Positions 32,134 through 47,100 of a DNA stretch of 64,000 bases are shown one piece after another. The stretch is from NCBI GenBank assembly GCA_037074705.1, contig CM073593.1, positions 23,086,001-23,150,000 of the forward strand, written 5' to 3'. Position 1 is the first letter of the stretch. Every line of letters starts with the position of its first letter. The translations under genes and the position numbers were made by a program. Below the pieces are notes generated by a model. It made no database searches and was not told the DNA's origin. It saw nothing but the letters and a program-made list of their open reading frames with translations. The stretch comes from Zhengitettix transpicula. Lineage: Eukaryota; Arthropoda; Insecta; Orthoptera; Tetrigidae.

Positions 32134-35100
32134 ATATATATCAGTGACAAAGTCATCATGTTTGATAATTGGATAGTGAGGAAAGATAGAAATATGGGAC
32201 AAATGTGGGAATACGTTCTAAAGTAAGCATGACTCCCTCTACACCTGCAATAAGACTGACTATATTTGTCATGGATGTCGATTGGCAGCGTAGCTCGGCA
32301 GTGGAGCAGTTTGCGTATAGAGTAAATGTACCTGGGTTTGATTCCTGGCCTTGTCAGATATTTTCAGTCTTTCTTTCTTCTTCCTTTTCTGCCACACCAT
32401 GAACATATGCTTTCTTTGGAGCATCTTTCTATGCCCAAGCATATGCTTTCTTTAAAGCACATTCCCACCTTTTTCCCATATGTAATATTTGTGTGCTTGA
32501 CTTAATATTATAATTATTACTGCCTGATTGATTGGGTATTTATTTATCACAAATGAATTAATCTGACTCTAATCTTTTAGCCGTTTCTTGCTCTAACAAT
32601 CTCTCCAACCTTCTCAATGTGGGCTTAATTTCAAGTTAACTGGCATCAGGAATGTCATTGCTCATCTTGGCAACACTTAATGTCAGTGAGATGGACCATT
32701 TTCTGCTGCCCCAACCCCTCCACCCATTATACTTAACTGGTATGGTAAATGTCAGTATTCAGTTCAGACTCCCCATGGATTTGACATCAATCTCAGTTGT
32801 TTCCATAGTATATTAGCATATTTATATCTGCCCTTTACATCCTCAGCACCAGGGCTGCTTTCTTCCTTGCTTTTAGAGATTGAAATTATAATTTAGCTAT
32901 ATCAAGAGTGACACTATTAATCTCACTGATCCTGAAAACTAATATTGATAGTTTTCACATTATTTTTGGGGTGTTGTACTTAAATTGTAAGTTGCATGTG
33001 TATGAAGTTTGGTTAAAATTGTTCCATGTGTTTAAGATTGTGTTACACAAACACAAAATGTGCATTTGTTTTTATTATTATTAGAAGTTGTTTTGTTATG
33101 ATAAAGTATGAGAATTAATTCAGACATTTAATACTTTCAGATGGTCAGCTTAGAAAAATAGACCCTAACAGTGGGCAGCCCGGCAGTGAAACGTTTGACT
33201 TTAAAGTTAGTGATGATCCTGACTTTTGCCAGAAACATTATGAATCTTTGGGTGAAGTGAGTATTATGCCGACATTCTGAACACTTCTAAACTATTCTGT
33301 ATTTTAGTTAAATTTATTTAAAATGTCCATCAATAGAAAATCATTGTATTTTCTATCCATAAAGACAAAATATTTCATTTATTTATATCTGTTTCATGTG
33401 TTTAGGCTGTGTTCTTTTGTTGATGCAAGAAAAGAAAATTATTTAATTTATTTATGTAATCCTTTCAACAATATTTTGATTTGGTTAAATGTAGGAAATA
33501 TAACTTCATTTAAAATTTAAATATTTATCTCAAGAGTATGCTAATGCTATATTTCTATACTATTAAGTGATTTTATACTTATACATTTTTATGTTGTGTA
33601 GGTTATAACTGATTATATTTATGAACTCCTTGAAAATGATTTAAAGCTGCATAGACTAACAGTTCCTCAAAATGGCAATGATCCCAATACATCAATTTTT
33701 GTCACCAATGATGTTCTTAAGAATCCAGACAAACTACTCATACTTATCCATGGAAGTGGTGTTGTTCGTGCTGGTCAATGGGCTAGGAGGTGAGCAAAGT
33801 TTTGAATCACTTTTTAAAGACACTATTATTATAAACTGTAGAAGAAATATTTCCTATACAAGCTCAAGTTCTGTGATTATTTAAAATGAGGTTTTATTGT
33901 TATTACAATTCAAACAGAAGTATATACACTTAACACTGAATTGTTTTATGGGTCCTTAATATTCCGTTAAAGCATAATCTACTTGCTCATTTTTGTGTGT
34001 AGTTTTGTTCAGTATGGTAATTCACAAATTCAGTTCTTCCCTGGCCTAACTCTTGGACGTGAATGAATAATGGACTGTATGTAAATTGATCAAAATTTTT
34101 TAGAATCAGGACGATTAGAGAAGCTTACACAAGCATCTGTGTTGAATGCATTTTTAAAGTAAATTTTTGAGGTATATTCAGGTTATACAAGTTTCCAGTT
34201 TCTTTTGAATGGATCTTACTTTATGTGGTATTCAGTTTTATATAAAAAAATTTCAAAAAATGTGTCTATTTAAATTGTTACTTTAAATTTTATTTATGGA
34301 CAGAGTGACCAAATATATAAATTTATACTTTGGTGTTAGTTAATTTATATTGTTTTAATTTACATGTGTTAATTCAATTATCATTATAATAACTAGATAG
34401 TTTTGATTTAAAATTACCTATCTTGTACTAAGTTTAAATTTATTTGTTACAGCTTAATTATAAATGATGGTTTGAAGTCTGGAACTCAAATACCTTATAT
34501 TGAAAAGGCAAGGAAGCTTGGCTACGCAGTTATGGTTTTGAATTCAAATGACAACTATAGAATTATTGGTGGAAAAAAAGTATATATAAAGGTAGACAAA
34601 ATATTTCTTATTAAATCTAGTCAGAATGAAGAATATAATCTATATTTTTTTGGTTAAATTAAAAAAGTTTCATATGGTTTCATAGTATACAGTAGTCTTA
34701 ATTACATCTATGAATGATGATTAATGTCATATAGGTGTTGTGCATCTCCTCTGTACCATTTTGGGAAACTTTTAAATCATATTCCTGCATCAGTTTATTA
34801 ATTTACTGTAATACTTATCTTTATTAATTCTTCCCTCTACTGTAAATTTTGTAACAGTTTTCACTAGCTTCAGTGTTCCTCTAATATTCCTTCCTAGATA
34901 CTCAACAAATGCTCCCCTGACTGAAATTCTTTATAACCTATTTTGACTGTCAGTATATTGTTGTACTCTACAATGGACCCTTTGGTTATGAACAACTATT
35001 CGGAACAAAATTTTCTTCTGGTTTTTAACACAACTTTGATTTATGAATGTATGCTGCTCTTTCTAAATTCCAATTATTTACAGTCCTGTTTCTTTTTGAA

Positions 35101-38100
35101 CCAATAATACAGGAAAATATTAGGACTTGTTAGTATGAAGGCTCAAATATAGAATCTATATTTATCTCCTGCCACTACTATCCTTCTTTAATAGTGCCCT
35201 ATGGAGAGAAATTTTCCAAAAATTTTCTTTTAGTGAGTTTGCACTAGTGGCTGCACCCTGTAAGACCAGGATTTCTAAGACAATAATTACACGATTTTAA
35301 TCCTTCAAGAGTTTTGGAAGGACCCCTACAGCAACCTACATTATATTAATTTTATTGAGAAGCACTACCATAGCAAAATTGTGGTAAATAGTGCAATTAA
35401 CATGCCCCTCTTCAAGAAAATTTTGCAAAAAATCTTTAACAATTGTCCTTAGATTGTTTTTTTTTATCTGGGAAGACCCTGCTGAAAAGATCCACTGAAA
35501 AGAATTAAAAGTCTAACATGAATCAGATGTTTGTAATACTATACATGTGGTGTTGTTCCATGCTATTCAATGAAATAAATGCTCAACAACAAAAGGATGT
35601 TCTGCGTTTCTGAGACTGGTACAAATTTATTGTGTTTACATGTATCAATTCAAATTATGAATAATTAGGGATACAATTAGAGTCCAGTAATGAATGAAGT
35701 TTGGAACCAAAGGATCCACTATGTACCACTTAAAATTATCCATTAGTTTTCTTTTGAGCTTCCATATGGTCTGCACTTGTATACAAACTGTCTTTTTATA
35801 AAATGTTAAATTTGTGCTTCATTTTTTTTAAGTTGATACAATTATTTAATATTTGTAGGGAAGCCAAGATCCTCTGCAACACGTAGATTACGTCTGGAAA
35901 AATTATGTTCGTGATGCAAAAGCTCAGCATATAGCCATAGTTGCCCATAGCTATGGTGGTGTCTGCACAGTGGATCTTGTAAGTATGGAAGTAAAAAATT
36001 ATTGGAGGAGGGTAGACAAAGAGAGATTTATTTAGTTTAATAATAATAATACAGCTGCTTTATGTGACACCTTCATATCAACTGATTTCTTTTATTATAA
36101 CTGTATTCTCTCAAACTGACATTAACAGCTGCCTATCAAATATCTACATAAACTGCCTTTTTTCAGCTAAATCCTCTTAGCCCTCTCTCCTTCAACCATT
36201 CAAACTCTTCTCCAAAACATAACATTTCCTGTTTGTCAGTTTTCTGGCATTTAAATTCTCTCACTAAATGAAGAAAATTGTGCATCTAGGATGTTTTCAA
36301 AATGCTGTGTTACATGGCTTCAGAGTCTATGGGCTGGGCTGATGTCCTTGTTTCAATGTAATGCTTTGGCAACAGAAACATTCACAATTAATTAATTGAA
36401 AACAGGGATGTGGTTTCAACTGAATTCTCATTTTTGATAGCTACTATCTTTGTCCTTATATTTACTTGTGTCGGGCAATTCTAAGGATCTGGCTCTGTAT
36501 CCTTGTACACACCCCCAAGAAAGTGTGAAAGAAATTGGCCAGAACAGTATAACTCATCACCATTGTCAGGTAAACTATCAGTTTCTGCCAAATGATATAA
36601 GACTGAGAATTATTGTAGTATGATACAATATTGATCTAGTTGGAAGAACAAAAAATATATATTTTACACAATTTTTTTACATTGCTTACAACACTTCTTT
36701 TTAATCACAAAAGAATGGTATGATTTCAAACATGTAAAATGGTCGATATTTGTGTGGAATAAATATTTTTCGGGGTTAATTAAATTTATAGTATTTCTAT
36801 CCATGTTATGTGTGTAAAATTTTAAACCCTTGTGGCATGAGGGAGGAGCATGCTTAGGGGTGGGGGTTGGTTACAAGTAAATAATGTGAAAACAACCGAC
36901 TTTCGAGTCAAATATAATGGATGTTGCTGAGTTTATTTATGACGATCTGGGCATCGTGCAGGGTTAGGCTGTGTTTGGAGGGGTTGGGTGGAGGTAGGCG
37001 GTGGGTAGAATTTTAAAATAAATTAACAGGCTGTATTTTGTGTTGAATGAATATATTTTGGGAACAATTAGATTATTAAAATTTCTCTATATGGTCTCTG
37101 TGTATAATTTCAACCCGTTTTGGGATTGGGAGGGGAGCGACCCTTAGGGGTGTGGGTGAGTGGCATTACATAAAAATAACGCAAGAAACAATCAATATTG
37201 GAATCAAATCCAGGGTTATGGATGTCACTGAGTTTAATTAAGACAATCAATTCATGATTTAACCCCCAGGGGCAGAGGTGGAAATTTTGAAACTTACAAT
37301 TGCTGCGGATATTAGTGTTGAACAAATATTTTCAAAGGTTAATAAGATTGATAGTTTTTACACCGATGTTATGTGTGTAAAATTTGAACCCCTTTCGCAT
37401 TGAGAGGGGATCACGCTTAGGTGTTGGGGAGGATGGTTGTTGAAATATTACAACATACTAAAACACTCATATTTGAGTCGCATAAATATTTTTAGGTAGA
37501 TTGATAGTGTTTCTACCAATGTCTGAGCATAATTTGAACCCCCAACAGAACGGGAAAGGAGAACCCTTAGGGGTGGGGTGGAGGGTTGTTACTAGAAAAT
37601 AACAAAATAAACAAGATTCGAGTCAAATCGAAGGTAATGGATGTCGCTGAGTTTTTTATGACAATCTGGGCAATGCGCGAGGATCAATGAGATTATTAAC
37701 ATTTCTCTATGTGGTCTCCGTGTATAATTTTAACCCCTTTCAGGATTGGTAGGGGTGCTGCCCTTAGGGGTGGGGGTGGAGTGGCATTACGTAAAAATAA
37801 CAAAAACAATCAAGATTGGAATCAAATCCAGGATTATGGGTAGCACTGAGTTTAATTATGACAGTCAATTGGCTATTTAACGCCCAGGGACGGAGTGGTT
37901 GGGGATGGACATTTTGAAACTTGCAATCGAGGTTCATACTTGATTTTAATCATTATTTTTAGCATTAATTAGATTGATGGTATTTCTACAACTTTTTTTG
38001 TGTATAATTTTAAAACTTTTGGTATGGGAGGGGAGCACGGGTAGGTGTGGAGGTGAGTTACCAGAAAATAACGCGAAAACAAGAGATTCGAGACAAATTG

Positions 38101-41100
38101 AGGTTATGGATGTTGCTGAATTCATTTATGACAACCTGGGTAATGCGTAAAGACGAGTGAGGGTGAGTGGGGCTGGGCGGACGTGGGAGGGGGTAGAAAT
38201 GTTAAAAAATGTTAACCTATCCATATTTGCGCCCAATAAATATTTAGCAGGGTTAATCACACTAATAATATTTTTTAATATATTCTGTGTATAATTGCAT
38301 TATTTTTTAACCCACTGCAATGGGGGTGGAAATTTTCACGCATGTTCAAACAGCGATGTATTTGTTGAATGAAACTACTTCAGGGTCAATCAGTTAACCT
38401 CCTTCGGAAGAATTTAGGGATAGGGGTTGAGTTGCGTTACATAAAAATTATGCAAAAGCTACCTAGATTGTAGTCAAATCGAGGGTTATGGATAAACTAC
38501 ATCTTGGGCAACGTCGGGCACCCAGCTAGTAATATATATTATTAAAATTTTTGTATCAGTATAACCTCAGAAAATGTAACAATTATGTTTGACAAGTCAT
38601 TTATGTAAATAAAAAAGAGCAATGATCCTAGAATTGTGTCCTATGAAAGATAGGAGGTTTGAAATGATTCTCTTCTGCGACTTTTGATCTTTTTGATTTA
38701 TATAAATACTTACGAAAGCAATGGCCTTTTTAGCAGAAATCAATTATGAATGCAATCAATTGCTTTGGAAAGGTAACAGAAAATTCTATCAGGATACCGT
38801 GTTTTGATTAGTGATTCGAATATCATATGAGTAAGACAGAAAAAATTATCCATTCTGTTAAATACTCCTTCCTGTAGACAAATTGAGAGGTAGTGAACTA
38901 GTTGTGTTTGTTTAAATGATTAATAATCCAGTTATAGACTACTTTCACTAGGATTTAAGAGAATGTTGGCTAAAGTGAAACTGGACCGTAGTTTCCTAAA
39001 ATATCTGCATTACCTTTCTTATATATTGGTGTCAGTGTTGCATGCTTTAAACTATCAGGGAAGCATCTGCCAAGTAGTGGTTTATTAAAAAAATAACTTA
39101 AGACAGGACTGGAAACTTCAGAAGTAGTTTCAAGACCAATAGATGAGATTCCAAACCTAATGAATTTTTACTTTATAATGTAGTTTTAATTTAGTTATAT
39201 AATCAGATGATATCTTAAAGTAAATTTTATAATGAATTTTCTGTATTATTACAATATTTTAATTTATCAATTAGTATTATTTCTGTATGAACATATTTTT
39301 CTTCTATTCAGGCTATGAAGCACTTCTCAAGTTTTAGAGATCGTGTCTTCGCTGTTGGTTTAACTGACTCGGTGCATAGTCTGCATGCCCAGCGTACTCC
39401 ATCCAAAGTTATACAATTCCTGCAAAAGGTAATGTAACCCAAAAAATTTGTATACATTTTATTAACTAGAATTAATTAATGAGAAATACATTTATATTAC
39501 AAATTCATAAGTGATAAACTGATCAAACATGGATTATCCAACTTAATTATGATGTGTTTTTGTGGTTCTCAAAACTGATTTAAACAATTAAGTTGATCTA
39601 TGTTCTACATATAATACAAAATAAAATAAGTTGTTTTACATTCCTTTATTTCATTACATTTGTGATTAAATTACTATTTTGAATTTTCCTTTTTAATTTT
39701 GATTTGTATGTTTTTTCACCTACTTATTATGAAGACATGTGAGAAACTGATTAATTCTTACCTGAAATAAAAATATGAAAAAAGATATGTAAATGAAGGG
39801 TCTAAGTTTATTTATTTCTAAGTACATGTTTTTCTATTTGTTAAATTAAGTAATGATCTTTGCATGCTTGAAATCAATTTCCCATTAACTGTTTTATGAG
39901 AATGGGAGATGCAGGGATATATTTGAATGTTGCGGTAGATGTATATTTTTCCCCTGCAGTGCTTTGGAGAAGTGATGGCATGCTGAGATAAGGGCTTATT
40001 GTGTGCAGAGGGGAGGTGTTGATTAGCCAGATGGTGAACTTGAGCATGCTGGGTGATTATTGAATGACTCTTTAAGTGGGCTTTGAAAAATTCTGTGGCT
40101 CAAACAATGTGCAAATTTCCATTCAAAGCTGTAGGTCTCATGAGAATTTGCACTTTGCAAAACATGTAAATAATGCTCCAGTGCAGTCTGTGCCTTTAAT
40201 ACTTTATAATAATGAAAAGGATGCTTGACTCCACAGTTGATTTTTCAAATTCTTCACCCTTAATATAATCATAGGATAATCAACTTGGGCTGGACTTATC
40301 AAACAAGCCAGTTTTTTAAAATAATTGTATTTGTTTCTATTACAAGGAGACTCAAGTACATAATTATGTTAAAAAATATAAGAACAATAAGAACATATCA
40401 TCTAAAAATTATATTCTTGCTATCGAGCAATTGAGATAGTTGCTTTGTATGTTAACAGATAAAATATTTAATTTTTGTTATAGTTAGCGGTAAGTACATA
40501 ACAGTGTTGTTATTGGTTTATAAATTATCATATAAAAAGACCATTAACATATCACTTTTATTTTGAATACATTTATTCTAATTTTATACACATTTTCTAC
40601 TTTATATGTATGTGCTACTACAGAGATTTCTAAGGGCTAGAATATAGTGAATTCTTTCACTACATAATGTGGGTGCTGGTGGAAATGTATGCTATTTATT
40701 AATTGTATTATTATGTATTCACACTCATAATCACATTTTATATTTTATAAATAACACAGTTTGGTACAATACTCCCACTGAAAAGGATTTATGCTTTGGT
40801 GGATTAATCCCTCCTACCAATAGTATAAAAACTACTTTCTGTCTCCAAATATATAAGCAATTTCCTCTGCTACCTCCATGAACTCTCAAAACCACTTCCA
40901 CCCTACTGGTTACTGCCAATATTGTCTCCCTTTACACTAACATCACTCATGCTAATGACCTGTCAGCACTTCAATATTTTGCGACTCACTGGCCACCAAA
41001 TTCCTTCCTGACCACAAACTTTGTAATTGTCCTCATCCAGTTTGTCCTTACCATGAATTATGTTTCTTTCCAAGACATCTACCATCAGGTAAGTGGCATA

Positions 41101-44100
41101 GCCATGTGCACCTGGTAGGTGCCAACCACTTTACTTCCTCTCTTTAACCTGGTTCAAGTTCATAAATGATATCTTATTACTATTCACCCATGGGCCAGAT
41201 GCCCTTTCTGATTTTCTGCAAAACATAAATATCAAATTCCCTGTTAACTTCATTTGGAACTACTTCCCCATCAAAATAACCTTTCTTGATGTTTATGTAC
41301 ACCTTTAGTCCTGACATAATCACCATCAATCATTATATCTACTGACACCTTACAATACCTGCACTTCACCAGTTGTCATCCTAAAAACATCAAATGCTCC
41401 TTCCCACGCAGCTTAACTCTTAAAGTAGCTTGCATTTGATCCACATGTAACAGTCTGGCCATCTACGCCTACCAGATCCTCATCATCTTCATAAGTAGAA
41501 AATACTCTACAGACCTTCCCCAAATACAAATATTCTTGACACAACTACTAAAACCCACCCTTGTCCAATTTAAAAAATGTAGTTAATCTTTAAACACAAT
41601 CTATTTTCCTGGACTACAAAATCTCAACTTCATTCTCTGTCTGGCCTACACTGAACTGAAATCAAACCCAGATATAAAAAACATCCTCCCCATCTGCCCA
41701 AGGGTTGCCGTCAGACACCCTCTCAACCTCCGCAACATCCTCGTCCACCCTTGTGGGCCTCACCCTCACACTCCCACCTAAGCCAGGTTGCCAATGTTGT
41801 GGTAGTAACAAGTGCCATGTCTGTCCTATTCTTCAAAGCACTAAAAACCTCCACAATGCTTCACAAATATCTGCCTACAAAATGAGAGAAAACATTACCT
41901 GCCAATGTTGTAGTAGTAACATGCCATGTCTGTCCTATTCTTCAAAGCACTAAAAACCTCCACAAATAGCAGCCTACAAAATGAGAGAAAACATTACCTG
42001 CCTCTCGTCCCACATCAATCTCGTACCAGATTAACTGCAGAGTTGTATGTTTAACTTCTTAAAGCTTTATATACCCATGGCCAGTCATCACAAACCATAA
42101 TTGATATTGACAGTAAATAATGTTAAAATTTCTGTATTTGCTCAATTTATTTTACATATTTTGAATTTATAAACTTAAACAGCTGTGTTTTCTGAGTTGC
42201 GTCCCTTTCATGTATTGTAATGAATTATTTTATTGGGCTGGGTATTTTATATTAAAGCAAAAAAAATTATTGACCATTTAAAATTGTTTTATTAGTATAG
42301 CACGAAAAAAACTCTTATCATAGGCACCTGTGGATTATGTAGCAGAGAATAGCTGCCTGCACCAAAAATGTACTGCCTGATTCCTGTTGTCCACTGTAGT
42401 TGGAGATCCCGGATTTTCCCTTACTGAATCCTGCAGCTGGATGGAGCGTCTCAGTCCTTGTTCTCCAATATTCAGCGGATGACCTCGTACAACCAGTTGA
42501 TGGGCAGGTGTATTTACTATATTCTTTTTCCCTACTCGGATAAGCATACACTTCGGGATCCTATCACCAAATGTTATCCCCTTCTTTCTGCCAACTCTTT
42601 CCACGTCCTTCCAACTTCTCTCCACAACTGTTCTCAACGTTCTTCTTCCAACTGTTTCCACGTCTTTCCAACCACTCTCGTCAACGTCTTTATTCCAAAT
42701 GTCCTAAAATCTCTCCTACCCCGAAGCTGGACGTTTTCCCACCCTTATTGTCACAGGCTTTTGTTGTTCTTAGCCGCATGGGATTTTCCCATGGGCTGAT
42801 GTACACTATCTTGGTATTAACATAGCCACGTGCAGGTACCTGAGATGTGACAGTTCGGCGTCTCGAGTTGGGGAAACAAAAGAATCCACCAAACTACAGC
42901 AAACAACATTTCCGAAAATAAAACAAAATTAAATTAAAATACATGCGTTACAGTATTAAGGGTACCAATGTAGAATAAACTTGAACACATCATATGAAAA
43001 TGTCAGCTTTACATGCTGCATATATTGGTAATACCTAATTGGCTGTCTTCAGTAACATGTTATTTCAAACACTTGTTTCAGTTTTATTTGTAGTTGACAT
43101 TTTGGTACTCCTATTGAACACACAGTATTAATATTTGATATTGCACTGTAACAATACAATTATTATCTTTGCTTCAAATTAATGTTTTTTCTTTTGTTGA
43201 AGAATTGTCTCGTATCCTACTACCTATGATTGTTATGCTGTGCCTGTACTTTAAATCTTACTCTTAGAATAACAAAATTGTTTCTGCCTTGTGCTTCAGG
43301 TTTTGTTTTGTCTATTTGCATATTCATTTAGTCCTGTTTATCAACCTCTCTTCTCCTTTGACAAAGTGTCATTATCAGCAAATTTTAAAAAGTTATTACT
43401 GTCTGTATTTTAAGGCTTGGTTAGATAAATCTTTACCTTGCACACTTTAGCTGATGACGCTGAACAGAGGTTTCTTGTGCATGCGGCGTAGAATTGGCTG
43501 AGTTACACAGTAGATTGAAGCTGTGTTCCTCGTGGAGCCTGTTTTCTGGTTACCTCTTCTCAACCGTTCGCCGCGCCGCGGGAGTCTGTGTTGATTAGCC
43601 GGATCGCAGCTGCGCCGCTCGAGTCCCGCCGCGGGGCTCCGTATCGCTGTCTGTTCAACAGCTGGGCTACAAGTGCCCATTGTGCAAGCAAGCGGAAGCG
43701 ACCCTTGGTCCCTGACTTTTAAAATATTAAACGCCATGTTAAAGGAGATTTTAGGAAAAAGTAAGCCACGTGCAAATATCTCCCGGGTCTTTCCGAATGT
43801 TACGGGCTTGTCTCTTCTGTCTATGCGAAAATCCGTCTAATTTGGTGTTAACCCCTTTTATTCGTACAATCCACACGGGATCTAGTGTTTGCCAGTCTTC
43901 GTGCCTCAGTAAATGCCTTACTAACTTGTTTCATCTTGTCAGTTTTCGTTGGAAATAATGCGACTCGTCACTAGTTCGTTTGTATTCGCCTTAATCGAGT
44001 GTCGATTTCATACATCACGCATTTTCATGCAACTTAAGAAATTTTTGTCAGTTATCCGAAATCAGAATACAAGTACTCTTTTCTTGATTATTTCGCTTGG

Positions 44101-47100
44101 AGAATATCTGTTACCGCTATTATGAGTTATGAGAAACAGTCAGATCTCTCTTTAACCTCAGGTTCAATCCCCCTTCCCATTCCACGGCCCGTCAGAAATT
44201 TAGAAAACTTGCAAGTTACCGTGCTCGTCAGATTCTCTTGTATGGAGTCTCCGGATCACGTTTCGGTAACTAATTTCCTCAACAACTACAGTACCTCATT
44301 CGCCGTTTCTCCCCGATACCCGATCTGGGAATAATTTGCACTCCTCGACGGCCATGCAAACAGTCCTAACTCTGTCTGCCTTGGTTGATCTTCCTTGACT
44401 TAATAAATGTAAGCTTTCCCGGTGTAAATTATTAATAAATTTTTCGCGGTTGAGCACTATGACAGTCTGAAGTTGCTTTACGCTCCACTCCCCACTTTCA
44501 TTCTCAGAAAAACCAGATCATAGACGCTGAACTTAATGGTTTTATTTATCGGTTCTCAATCGCTGCAAATTTCACATCTTACGCGACTAACGGGCGTTTT
44601 CGACAAGGTGTCGAAACTTGCCAAGTTTTCAACCCTGGCGAATATCTGTACTGAAGTGAAATAAAATGAATTATATATCCGTAATCTAACCGGATTTCCA
44701 TCTGTCGCGCTTTTGTATTCCTCACATATAATTTCAGGAATTTTTTCTCAATACAGCCAGAATGCTAGAGACTTTTCTTCTTTGCAAATTTTAAATTACC
44801 GTGTCTGCCTCAAAATCCATGGTCATGAGTAGAATTTGATCACATTGGAAATAATCGCCCGTGTTTGGACGTTACGCCGAAAATCAATGTCGAATTTTTC
44901 TATACTTGCCACACACTATAGTTTGACGTGATAGGGATTATACCGCAATGTATCTATTAAACCATGTCCTTTAGTCATGAAATTTTTTGAAGGGGGAAAT
45001 ATTATTCATCCTATTCAGTACATGCCGGTGTTAAATATTAGCTGTTTGTCCTTACCGAAATGAACTTACCCCGTTTTCATACCATTTGGCAGCACAACAT
45101 TCTTTCTTTAATATTTCCATAATTAGTTATTCAATATTTATTATCGATGTTACCTTAACAAATAAATTATTTTAACATTACTCTGAATGTTTACGCCAAA
45201 GACTTCAGGAATAACAAAAAAGGATAAATGCTTACGAGGCTTAACTTGATATAATTTATGCGTCGAAGAAACTTTACGGAATGTGAAGAAAATGTTGCGC
45301 CACACACCCAATATTTTCCATTTAATAATATTTCTAAAGTGAAGTAATAAAACGTCAATCTCGTAAATCTAAGTATAACGAATGCATTATTAATTTTCTT
45401 GCCTTCAAATATATTCCAACCATTTAAAAAAAATTAAAATTTTTATTAATGTTTTGTTTAAGTTTACTCCATATCTTCACCTATGTTACTGTCGGAATCG
45501 TACATATAGAAATTTGACCCATACCGGGGTTACATGCACGCAAAGACGACGAACTATCCGAATGATGTGCTTACCCAAGCCGGAAGAGAACCTCTTCGGT
45601 TTAGAACAGGAAGATAGTCTGTCGATTATTTCGGTTGTATTACGAATACAGCATTATTTTAAGGGAAACGTAATGTGAGGAAGTTTTCTTTTAAGTCGTA
45701 ACTTGCAAATTTGTATAACAATAATCGGTAATAATACTCTAGCTGTTAGGTATGGGTGCCTTATTTCGGTGCAAATGCATTTTGATGAATACACGATACA
45801 CTATTCGGTTCTTCTATTTGACTTTAGGTCCGTAGTACGTTCCAAGCAATCATTTCTTAACCACAATCGATACGGTATGTAGAATTCTTTTTGTGCTCAG
45901 CCAACGACATTTTTCGAGTTGGCAAAACTGCTGCTCGCCACTCATGGGCGAGCAATTTGTGAACCTGCAACAAGTTCGTTCTTCTTCCCTCGGCCAGCAT
46001 TAGCGCCGTAATTGATTTAGAACGGCGATGGGAAGCAAATTCGTGGTCCGCATCAGGTAATGGATCCATTAAACAGAGCGCGCATCTCTCTCCGGGGATC
46101 CATCTCAGACGGAAGTAATTTCGCCTGTTTTCTGTTATTCTTTTCCCTCCCCTCCTTGAAGGAAGGCCTTCAGCGCCCAGAGACCAGACCTCATTTAGCG
46201 TAAATCGCATCCGTATGATCCCTTTGTGTCGCATGACAATGCTTGGAGACGCTACAGTTCCGCGCAAGGGTTTTTTGCAAATTGCCGTCTCCCACAGGCC
46301 AACCCCTGTTCTGTCCCACGACGCACCGAGAATGCAAGAAGCACGAAAGAAACGCAGGGTTAGCTTATAGCGATCAATCCCGGGATGAATTTTAATTATT
46401 GTCATGTGTAACCCGTTGGCCTTTAATTAAGTATTGGTATTCCTGCCAGGAGCTACACCTGTTTCGAATAATTTTACAGAAATTTTCTTCATATTCATGC
46501 CCTAATATGTAATATCAATTAAAGTAATATTCTTTACTGAATTTATGGATATTTGGTTTTTTATTCATTTGCCAATATTTATCCCAGTATTTTTTAGCAT
46601 TGAATAATATGGTCATTCCCATACATGCAGCCTCTTTGCTTTTCCATTAGTAAATATTTTTTTGTTTGAAACCCATTTGTAAAATACCACTGTGAACAAA
46701 AAGTAAGGTGAATTTATTTATAAAATATAAATTCTTTATTTATTCTTCCAAATCAATTTCAACCCCTTCAAAGTAATCCCCGTCCGATAAAACGCACTTT
46801 TTCCGACGCATTTTCCAGTCCTCGAAACAGTCGGAATAGTCTTTTTCCGGTATAGCCTTCAAGGCCTTCTTCGATTCGGTTTTTATCTCCTCAATCGTGT
46901 CAAAACGGCGTCCCCGCATTGGCCTTTTTGAGTTTTTTGAATAGCCAGAAGTCGCACGGAACTAAATCAGGCGAATACGGAGGTTGCGGAACGATATGAG
47001 TCTAGTTTTTGGCAAAAACGACGCATAACGCTCAAATAATATTCTTTGTTGACCGTTTGCCCCTGCGGAAGGAATTCATTCATAGTGCACCACACCACGA

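Larger units (their letters stand above)
30348..33140 (+). other. ARB2A intron 2
   Basis: 2,793 bp. It contains the foldback and SINE near 32.0-32.5 kb described separately; the rest shows nothing recognised. Confidence 0.5.

Noticed and set aside
32291..32350. A tRNA gene with A and B boxes
   Set aside because: No closed cloverleaf; followed by a SINE-like body.
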